The notes under the pieces are model-generated. The model was not told the origin of the DNA, did no database searches, and saw only the letters and a program-made list of their open reading frames with translations. A stretch of DNA of 7,146 nt. Origin: Erysipelothrix sp. UBA3383. Its GTDB lineage: Bacteria > Bacillota_I > Bacilli_A > Erysipelotrichales > Erysipelotrichaceae. This document shows positions 1 through 4,865 of the stretch, piece after piece (positions within the stretch are counted from its first letter, which is position 1; every line of letters starts with the position of its first letter). The stretch spans positions 6,931 through 14,076 of the forward strand of contig DEPV01000058.1 of assembly GCA_002358955.1 (NCBI GenBank). The letters are read 5' to 3'. Position numbers and translations under genes: made by a program.

Positions 1-24
1 AAGTATGCACTGAGCGATTATTGA
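1..24 (+). CDS. Possible 3' end of an upstream gene (last 7 codons)
   Basis: Reading from base 1 in frame 1 gives KYALSDY followed by TGA at 22-24. An intrinsic terminator begins within ten bases of that stop, which is where one would expect it after the end of a gene. Seven codons are too few to identify any product or to prove coding. The call rests only on the stop-to-terminator spacing. Frame 2 stops earlier, at 11-13, and frame 3 runs straight through the terminator hairpin, so frame 1 is the most sensible choice. Confidence 0.3.
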   Translation, partial: KYALSDY

Positions 25-31
25 CATACCC

Positions 32-75
32 AAAGACCTTCTTTCAGAATTTACTGAAAAAGAAGGTTTTTTTTT
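32..75 (+). terminator. Rho-independent terminator of the upstream unit
   Basis: The left arm CCTTCTTTCAG (37-47) pairs with CTGAAAAAGAAGG (54-66) around a 6-base loop, with two extra A residues bulged in the right arm. It is followed by nine T residues (67-75). The A-rich bases at 32-36 can extend the stem into the T tract. This is a classic intrinsic terminator that separates the upstream gene from the operon starting at 152. Confidence 0.88.
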
Positions 76-116
76 CTGTAAAACTATGTTTAATAATGTG
101 TTTTCATGTTCAAAAG

Positions 117-125
117 TGATACAAT
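117..125 (+). promoter_or_regulatory. Probable extended -10 promoter of the DUF969-DUF979-pcp operon
   Basis: TGATACAAT contains a TACAAT -10 box (120-125) preceded by a TGn extension (117-119), typical of vegetative sigma-A extended -10 promoters. The position 17 bases upstream (TGTGTT, 97-102) is a poor -35, which such promoters tolerate. Transcription would start near 131-133, leaving a leader of about 20 bases before the ATG at 152. It lies just after the upstream terminator, as expected for a new transcription unit. No operator-like inverted repeat is evident around it. Confidence 0.55.
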
Positions 126-151
126 TTAGGAAAGAGAAAGATGGTGTTATT

Positions 152-823
152 ATGGTTAATTGGTGGTTATTGATAGGTATCTTAATCATTGTCGTGGGAT
201 TTGGTCTAAAGATCGATTCCATTGCAGTTGTTATTGTTGCCGCTATTGTTACAGCTTTAATTGGGGGCATAGGGTTTAAAGAGATATTGAGTACCTTAGG
301 AAATCGCTTTGTTGCAAACCGTGGTATGAGTATATTCATTTTAACACTCCCTATAGTAGGAATTAGTGAACGCTTTGGATTGAAAGAATCCAGTGTTAAA
401 CTGATTCAAAAGGTAAGCAGTCTTACTGCAGGACGTGTGGTTTGGTTATACCAAGTCGTTCGTCAAACTGCATCTGCATTATCACTTCGTCTAGGAGGAC
501 ATCCACAATTTGTCCGTCCTTTAATTCATCCAATGGCTGAAGGGGCTGCAATTGCTAAAAAAGGTGCACCCTTAAGTGAGGATGAAACTGAACTTGTCAA
601 AGGAGCAGCAGCTGCTAGTGATAACTATGCAAACTTCTTTGGACAACAAGTCTTCCCTGCAGCATCTGGTGTTGCACTGATTGTTGGTACGATGGTCGAA
701 GCAGGCTATGATGTGACAAACGTTCAAATTGGACTCTGGTCACTTCCTGTATTCTTTATCGCTATCGTATTTGGTTATATCCAATCTGTTTGGTTAGATC
801 GTAAGATTGGAGGTAAGAAATAA
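152..823 (+). CDS. DUF969 family membrane protein, proposed 5-oxoproline transporter subunit
   Basis: This 223-residue integral membrane protein is recognised as DUF969. The family is named as one half of a two-subunit 5-oxoproline (pyroglutamate) transporter because its genes cluster with oxoprolinase or pyroglutamyl-peptidase genes. Likely membrane segments lie near residues 4-20, 23-40, 58-73, 165-183 and 193-213. The conserved polar stretch GGHPQFVRPLIHPMAEGAA (115-133) and the following SDNYANFFGQQ region (156-166) could help form the substrate path (inference). The frame is open back to an ATG at 86, but that start would lie upstream of the predicted transcription start and would add 22 non-hydrophobic residues. 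The ATG at 152 places MVNWWLLIGI at the N-terminus, as in a normal membrane protein. The purine-rich stretch at 128-146 provides a mediocre ribosome site. The stop overlaps the next ATG by one base (TAATG), suggesting translational coupling and a stoichiometric complex. Family assignment is confident; the transported substrate is inferred. Confidence 0.87.
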   Translation: MVNWWLLIGILIIVVGFGLKIDSIAVVIVAAIVTALIGGIGFKEILSTLGNRFVANRGMSIFILTLPIVGISERFGLKESSVKLIQKVSSLTAGRVVWLYQVVRQTASALSLRLGGHPQFVRPLIHPMAEGAAIAKKGAPLSEDETELVKGAAAASDNYANFFGQQVFPAASGVALIVGTMVEAGYDVTNVQIGLWSLPVFFIAIVFGYIQSVWLDRKIGGKK

Positions 824-1773
824 TGAACGCATGGAAATTATTCTTAGAAATGTGGTATGTCTTTATTGGTTTCTTACTTTTAGCATCTGCAATTGATGGG
901 TATCGCGCTGTTGAGGACAACCGTAAATATGGTGTCTTTGCTTTCTGGGCAATTCTAGCGATCCTATTTGCATTTGGACCCATGATTCCCGATGAAATTA
1001 ACGGGGTTCTTGTGATTGCGATGGGGATTTTATCTGCAATGAAACTTGTAAACTTAGGGGATATCAAACAGGTATCCGATAAGTTTAAAATGGATCAATC
1101 CAATAAACTGGGCTCATGGATCTTCATTCCATCCCTAGTGATTGCATTTGGTGCATTCGTATTTGCTTCACTGCTTCCAAAAATTGGAGGCTCAGCACTA
1201 TCAGCTTCAGACTTTGGTTATGTAGCGATTGGTATATCTGCAGTCATGGGACTTGTAGTTCTAATTGCAATTACCAAATCACCAACTAAGTATGTTGTCG
1301 AAGATGGCTCACGCTTAATTCGTACAATGGGATCATTCTTGATCTTGCCACAGTTATTAGGTGCACTTGGTGCAATCTTTACGGCAGCAGGATTAGGTGA
1401 TGTTGTTGCTCAAATCGTAGGTTCTATGATTCCTGATGGCAACGTATTCTTAGGTGTGGTTGCTTATGTTGTAGGTATGGCTTTATTTACAATGATCATG
1501 GGGAATGGTTTTGCAGCCTTTACTGTTATAACAGTGGGTGTTGGGATTCCATTTGTTATTGCACAAGGTGCAAACCCTGTTATTGCCAGTGCACTTGCAA
1601 TGACTGCAGGATTCTGTGGAACACTGCTAACGCCAATGGCGGCAAACTTCAACATTGTCTCGGCCACCTTGCTTGAGACTAAGAGTGAATATACAGTTAT
1701 TAAATATCAGGCTCCGATGGCAATTGCAATGTTGATTGTTCACATCTTCCTGATGTATTTCTTAGCGTTTTAG
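823..1773 (+). CDS. DUF979 family membrane protein, proposed 5-oxoproline transporter subunit
   Basis: This 316-residue, very hydrophobic protein belongs to DUF979, the constant partner of DUF969. About nine or ten membrane segments are visible, roughly at 9-28, 37-53, 58-75, 100-119, 132-151, 168-190, 205-225, 231-249, 252-270 and 297-315. The most conserved-looking part is residues 226-285, with MGNGFAAFTVIT and then GFCGTLLTPMAANFN (263-277). This Gly/Pro/Asn-rich hairpin style is common in secondary transporters, where broken helices bind the substrate. The start is well supported: GGAGGTAAG at 809-817 lies six bases before the ATG, which overlaps the DUF969 stop by one base. With DUF969 it probably forms a heteromeric plasma-membrane importer of pyroglutamate, feeding on or complementing the product of the pcp gene 15 bases downstream. 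Transport direction and substrate are inferred from family and context; no ATPase or binding protein accompanies the pair. Confidence 0.87.
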   Translation: MNAWKLFLEMWYVFIGFLLLASAIDGYRAVEDNRKYGVFAFWAILAILFAFGPMIPDEINGVLVIAMGILSAMKLVNLGDIKQVSDKFKMDQSNKLGSWIFIPSLVIAFGAFVFASLLPKIGGSALSASDFGYVAIGISAVMGLVVLIAITKSPTKYVVEDGSRLIRTMGSFLILPQLLGALGAIFTAAGLGDVVAQIVGSMIPDGNVFLGVVAYVVGMALFTMIMGNGFAAFTVITVGVGIPFVIAQGANPVIASALAMTAGFCGTLLTPMAANFNIVSATLLETKSEYTVIKYQAPMAIAMLIVHIFLMYFLAF

Positions 1774-1788
1774 AAAGAGGTAATAGAA

Positions 1789-2433
1789 ATGAAAAAAATA
1801 TTAATTACTGGATTTGATCCATTTGGTGGAGAATCCATGAACCCAGCTTATGAAGCTGTTAAACTTGTACCCGACACAATTAAAGGTGTTGAAATTATTA
1901 AACTTGAAGTACCAACAGTATTTGGTAAATCCATTGAAGTCTTAGATGCTAAAATGGCAGAAGTGAATGCGGATGTCGTTATCAACGTTGGACAAGCAGG
2001 AAACCGTTTTGGTATTACTCCAGAGCGTGTTGCTATCAACGAAGATGATGCACGTATTCCTGACAATGAAGGAAACCAACCGATTGACACTGAAATCGTT
2101 ACAGGTGGTAAGAGTGCATACTTTAGTACACTTCCAATTAAAGCAATGGTGGAAAACATCAAAGCAAAAGGCATTCCAGCATCTGTATCCAATACAGCAG
2201 GAACCTTTGTATGCAACCACTTAATGTATGGACTATTGAATCTTATCGAAGAGAAATATCCAAATACAAAAGGTGGATTCATTCATGTTCCATTTGCTAC
2301 AGAGCAAGTACTTGATAAACCAACAAGTCCTTCTTTAACAATTGAACAAATTGCTTTAGGACTTGAAGCTGCAATTGAAGCAGTGATTGATAATCCTGAA
2401 GACATTAAAACTGTTGGTGGAGAAATCTCTTAA
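1789..2433 (+). CDS. pcp: Pyroglutamyl-peptidase I (pyrrolidone-carboxylate peptidase, family C15)
   Basis: This cytoplasmic cysteine peptidase hydrolyses N-terminal pyroglutamate (5-oxoproline) from peptides and proteins. At 214 residues it matches the usual bacterial length (about 200-215). The family's catalytic triad is visible: Glu79 in GITPERVAIN, Cys142 in SNTAGTFVCNHLMYG, and His166 in GGFIHVPF. The N-terminal signature ILITGFDPFGG (residues 4-14) is also intact. The glycine-rich segment reads GQAGNR (68-73). There is no signal peptide, as expected. A ribosome site AAAGAGG (1774-1780) stands eight bases before the ATG. Its position 15 bases after the DUF979 stop makes it the last gene of the pyroglutamate operon, so release of pyroglutamate from peptides is coupled genetically to its membrane transport. 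No 5-oxoprolinase gene (pxpA, pxpB or pxpC type) is present in the window, so the fate of the free pyroglutamate is not shown here. Confidence 0.96.
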   Translation: MKKILITGFDPFGGESMNPAYEAVKLVPDTIKGVEIIKLEVPTVFGKSIEVLDAKMAEVNADVVINVGQAGNRFGITPERVAINEDDARIPDNEGNQPIDTEIVTGGKSAYFSTLPIKAMVENIKAKGIPASVSNTAGTFVCNHLMYGLLNLIEEKYPNTKGGFIHVPFATEQVLDKPTSPSLTIEQIALGLEAAIEAVIDNPEDIKTVGGEIS

Positions 2434-2439
2434 TCAAAC

Positions 2440-2471
2440 AAAAAAATCTGGATAAAAACCAGTTTTTTTTT
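2440..2471 (+). terminator. Intrinsic terminator after pcp
   Basis: A short GC core CTGG (2448-2451) pairs with CCAG (2459-2462) across a 7-base A-rich loop. Seven A residues (2440-2446) face nine T residues (2463-2471), with one T-T mismatch next to the core. The T tract serves both as stem extension and as the release signal. The A/T symmetry would let it act in both directions. The core is short, so some read-through into the regulator gene is possible. Confidence 0.72.
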
Positions 2472-2499
2472 ACGCTTATGCTCTAATGATGAATATTAC

Positions 2500-2508
2500 T
2501 GTTATACT
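2500..2508 (+). promoter_or_regulatory. Probable extended -10 promoter of the two-component system genes
   Basis: TGTTATACT combines a near-consensus TATACT box (2503-2508) with a TGn extension (2500-2502). The -35 position about 17 bases upstream (GCTCTA, 2480-2485) is poor. Transcription would start near 2515, giving a short leader that contains the strong ribosome site GGAGG (2524-2528) six bases before the ATG at 2535. No copy of the TGACA-N4-TGTCA repeat seen upstream of the ABC genes is present here. The regulator genes therefore look constitutively expressed rather than controlled by the same site (inference). Confidence 0.6.
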
Positions 2509-2534
2509 AAAACAAAAGTAATCGGAGGTAAGGT

Positions 2535-3161
2535 ATGAAGATAATGATAGTTGAGGATGATCGTACGATTCATTTTGGTCTAAAACAACACTTACTAAAA
2601 AGTGATAAGGAAGTGGTGTCTGCATATACCGTCTCTGAAGCAGTACAAAAGATCAGTGACGATATTGATTTGTATATCTTAGATGTTACCTTGCCTGATG
2701 GAACAGGACTTGATCTTGTTAAAATCATCAGACAAAACAGTGATACACCTGTCATCTTTTTAAGTGCACATGACGATGATCAAACCATTAACTCAGGATT
2801 TGATTTAGGTGGGGATGATTACATTACCAAACCCTTCAAAACTAGTGACCTTGACAATCGCATCCGTTCAATTCAAAGACGCTCTCCAATTATTAAAGTG
2901 GGTGCCTTAAATATTGATACCAAGCGTGCAAAGGTTAAAGTATTGAATGAAGAGATTACACTCTCTGTTACGGAGTATCAATTACTCTTAGAATTAGTGA
3001 GACAAAGTCCCAACACCATCTCCAAACAAGAATTGATAGAAAAGGTGTGGAAAGAAGCACCTGATAATACACTATCCGTTAATATTAGGAGACTAAGAAA
3101 CAAATTAGGAGAAGGTGTCACTATTAGCAGTGTCTCAAATGAAGGGTATAAGATATCATGA
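2535..3161 (+). CDS. OmpR-family response regulator, BceR/GraR-like by context
   Basis: This is a cytoplasmic DNA-binding regulator of 208 residues, slightly short for the family (usually 220-235). The receiver domain covers about residues 1-115. Its acidic pocket is E7-D8-D9, the phosphorylation site is D50 in LYILDVTLPDG, the switch residue is S77 in FLSA, and the lysine is K99 in ITKPF. The C-terminal winged helix (about 121-208) shows the family pattern: SVTEYQLLLELV, then SKQELIEKVW, then the recognition helix SVNIRRLRNKLG and the wing ending in GYKIS. All residues needed for phosphotransfer are present. The linker between domains is brief (RRSPIIKVG), which accounts for the small size. 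The stop overlaps the kinase start by four bases (ATGA), so the two are translationally coupled partners. The best candidate target is the inverted repeat at 4116-4129 upstream of the ABC transporter genes, assigned from position and motif resemblance, not shown directly. Confidence 0.93.
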   Translation: MKIMIVEDDRTIHFGLKQHLLKSDKEVVSAYTVSEAVQKISDDIDLYILDVTLPDGTGLDLVKIIRQNSDTPVIFLSAHDDDQTINSGFDLGGDDYITKPFKTSDLDNRIRSIQRRSPIIKVGALNIDTKRAKVKVLNEEITLSVTEYQLLLELVRQSPNTISKQELIEKVWKEAPDNTLSVNIRRLRNKLGEGVTISSVSNEGYKIS

Positions 3162-4099
3162 TTAACATCTTAGAGAAAAAAGAGACGAAAGGTCTGATCA
3201 TTAAAATTTTTGTTTCTGTAATACTATCCTTTGTAGTAGGTTATTATACTAATTGGTTATTAGGTCTAGTATTGATAGTCTTACTCATAATCATCATTAT
3301 TTCTCGTATCGAAAAACAAAGAGAAGAAGAAATCAAAAATTTAACGATGTATCTTAAACGCTTAAACCATAATGACTACTCTTATGATCTGATTGATTTT
3401 AACGAAGGCGATTTATCCTTATTAAAGTCTGAGATGCATAAGACGATGTATCTTTTAAAACATCATAATGAAGAAATGAATCGACAAAAAGAATTTATCT
3501 ACACATCGCTATCTGATATATCCCATCAACTTAAAACACCCATCACAGGATTACAGTTGATGCTTGATCTCTTAGAAGATGATCTTGAACCCAAAGAACA
3601 TATGGTATTACAAACAGAACGCCTTCAATCCCTGGTCGAAGGTCTTTTAAAACACATTCAACTTGAAGCAAAAAGCATTCCCATGAAAACTGAAACCATA
3701 TCATCACAAGAATTAATTTCAAAGTTAATCACTATGGTTCATACTGATTTAACAATCAACACTGAAGTTGAAGACTTCAATTTCAAAGTCGATATAAAAT
3801 GGACTTTAGAAGCTTTATTCAATGTACTGAATAATAAACTAAGTTTTGCTAATAAGATAATCAGCATTAAAGCTTACAGTAACAAACTCTATTACATCAT
3901 TGAAATTAGTGATGATGGCGAAGCCATTGAAGCAAAAGACCGTAATCATCTTTTTGAACGCTTCTATAAAGGTACCAACAGCACATCAAACTCCGTAGGT
4001 ATTGGTTTGGCTATTTCCCAGGAAATCATGAACCTACAAAATGGTCGTATCCGAATCGAAGATACTAATACATTTCAATTCTTATTTACTAAAGAATAA
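3158..4099 (+). CDS. Intramembrane-sensing histidine kinase (BceS-like)
   Basis: This 313-residue sensor kinase is presumed to phosphorylate the regulator encoded just upstream. Two membrane segments (about 13-30 and 33-49) are separated by only a few residues, so there is no extracellular sensor domain. This layout is typical of intramembrane-sensing kinases that take their signal from a partner membrane protein, often an ABC transporter. A charged linker (50-110) follows, with a probable coiled coil. The phosphoacceptor is His123 in DISHQLKTP, followed by the dimerisation helices. The catalytic domain has an N box around E218 to N226 (EALFNVLNN), an F box (LFERFYKG, 265-272) and a G2 box (VGIGLA, 280-285). 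The G1 box reads DDGEAI (252-257), so the usual second glycine of DxGxG is alanine. The protein lacks a HAMP or PAS domain. No intrinsic terminator follows, so some transcripts may continue into the ABC genes. Confidence 0.92.
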   Translation: MINILEKKETKGLIIKIFVSVILSFVVGYYTNWLLGLVLIVLLIIIIISRIEKQREEEIKNLTMYLKRLNHNDYSYDLIDFNEGDLSLLKSEMHKTMYLLKHHNEEMNRQKEFIYTSLSDISHQLKTPITGLQLMLDLLEDDLEPKEHMVLQTERLQSLVEGLLKHIQLEAKSIPMKTETISSQELISKLITMVHTDLTINTEVEDFNFKVDIKWTLEALFNVLNNKLSFANKIISIKAYSNKLYYIIEISDDGEAIEAKDRNHLFERFYKGTNSTSNSVGIGLAISQEIMNLQNGRIRIEDTNTFQFLFTKE

Positions 4100-4115
4100 T
4101 CATGATTAACCCATA

Positions 4116-4129
4116 TGACAAGACTGTCA
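4116..4129 (+). promoter_or_regulatory. Perfect inverted repeat, probable response-regulator operator
   Basis: TGACA (4116-4120) and TGTCA (4125-4129) form a perfect 5-base inverted repeat around the 4-base spacer AGAC. The architecture, with half sites one helical turn apart, fits an OmpR-family dimer. It closely resembles the TnACA-N4-TGTAA site reported for BceR-type regulators, differing at one base of the right half. It abuts the -35 position of the promoter at 4152-4157. Its centre is about 41 bases upstream of the predicted start site, a normal place for an activator that contacts RNA polymerase. The regulator gene lies two genes upstream. The repeat is seen directly; its use as the operator is inferred. 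Confidence 0.62.
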
Positions 4130-4151
4130 CTTTATAGACATTATGATTCTA

Positions 4152-4157
4152 TATACT
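4152..4157 (+). promoter_or_regulatory. Promoter (-10 box) of the ABC transporter operon, likely activator-dependent
   Basis: TATACT is a near-consensus sigma-A -10 box. The hexamer 17 bases upstream (ACTTTA, 4129-4134) scarcely matches TTGACA, and no TGn extension is present. A good -10 with a poor -35 directly beside an inverted repeat suggests a promoter that needs the regulator bound at 4116-4129. Transcription would begin near 4164. TATGAT at 4142-4147 is an alternative -10, but its -35 is no better. Confidence 0.55.
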
Positions 4158-4184
4158 TGAGTTAAGAGGTACAGGAGGAATATT

Positions 4185-4865
4185 ATGTCTATATTAAAAG
4201 TACACAATGTAAGTAAAATATACGGTAAAGGGGATACCGAAGTTAGGGCTTTGGATGATGTCTCATTTTCTGTAGAAAGTGGTGACTTTGTCGCTATAGT
4301 AGGACCTAGTGGAAGTGGTAAATCAACACTGCTTCACATTCTAGGATGTGTTGATAATGCTACAAGTGGGGAAGTCTTCATCGATGGTGTTAATGTTGCA
4401 TCTTTAAAAGAAGAACAACAAACCATCTTCAGAAGACGTCACATTGGTCTTATCTATCAGTTCTACAACTTAATACCTATCTTGAATGTTAAAGAGAACA
4501 TTCAGATTCCGGTTCAACTTGATAATGGGTCTGTGGATGAAATGTATTACCATGAGTTACTAGAAACTTTAGAACTGAAAGAACGTGAGAATCACCTTCC
4601 TAAACAATTATCCGGAGGACAACAACAACGTGTTTCGATTGGTCGTGCATTAATGAATCGTCCATCCATCATTCTAGCCGATGAGCCAACAGGTAACCTA
4701 GATCAAAAGAATTCTCGTCATATCATTGAATTACTCAAGCGTATGAATCAAGACTACGGTCAAACCGTCCTGATGATCACACACGATGAAGACATCGCAT
4801 TACAAGCAAATCGTATCATCGTTATTGAAGATGGTAAGATTGTTAAGGATGTGCGTCAGTCATGA
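4185..4865 (+). CDS. ABC transporter ATP-binding protein (MacB/LolD/BceA-type)
   Basis: This 226-residue cytoplasmic nucleotide-binding subunit powers the FtsX-like permease encoded next. All ATPase motifs are intact: Walker A GPSGSGKST (40-48), Q loop Gln92 in YQFYNLIP, signature LSGGQQQR (142-149), Walker B IILADEP with Asp166 and Glu167, D loop NLD (171-173) and the H-loop His200 in ITHD. The length and the short C-terminus ending soon after IVIEDGKIV are standard for the MacB/LolD/BceA group, which couples with FtsX-fold permeases and usually moves or dislodges substrates at the membrane instead of importing nutrients. A consensus AGGAGG (4173-4178) lies six bases before the ATG, one of the strongest ribosome sites in the window. 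The stop overlaps the permease start by four bases (ATGA), implying coupled translation. Substrate is unknown; peptide antibiotic, lantibiotic or lipid-linked targets are the usual choices given the linked sensor kinase. Confidence 0.95.
   Translation: MSILKVHNVSKIYGKGDTEVRALDDVSFSVESGDFVAIVGPSGSGKSTLLHILGCVDNATSGEVFIDGVNVASLKEEQQTIFRRRHIGLIYQFYNLIPILNVKENIQIPVQLDNGSVDEMYYHELLETLELKERENHLPKQLSGGQQQRVSIGRALMNRPSIILADEPTGNLDQKNSRHIIELLKRMNQDYGQTVLMITHDEDIALQANRIIVIEDGKIVKDVRQS

Noticed and set aside
1..85. Possible riboswitch or attenuator leader ahead of the DUF969 gene, because a strong hairpin with a T tract precedes it.
   Set aside because: The hairpin lies upstream of the predicted promoter at 117-125, no competing antiterminator pairing is visible, and a stop codon sits just before it. 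A simple terminator for the previous gene is enough.
762..1067. Minus-strand open frame of 101 codons across the DUF969-DUF979 junction.
   Set aside because: It opposes two firmly identified genes, has no plausible start signal, and its translation resembles no known family.
1848..2282. Open frame of 144 codons on the minus strand inside pcp, plus a shorter one on each strand in the same region.
   Set aside because: They lie wholly within the well-supported pcp gene, have no ribosome sites, and encode no recognisable protein; they reflect the codon use of pcp.
3155..4110. The 12-base string ATCATGATTAAC occurs at 3155-3166 and again at 4099-4110, around the kinase start and just after its stop.
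   Set aside because: Short and AT-rich, with no extension of similarity on either side. It includes the palindrome ATCATGAT and is best read as chance; no sign of target-site duplication or a mobile element.
4102..4137. Tiny open frame ATG...TAG of 11 codons (MINPYDKTVTL) in the kinase-ATPase gap, a possible leader peptide.
   Set aside because: It has no ribosome binding site, lies upstream of the predicted transcription start at about 4164, and coincides with the inverted repeat, which is explained better as an operator.
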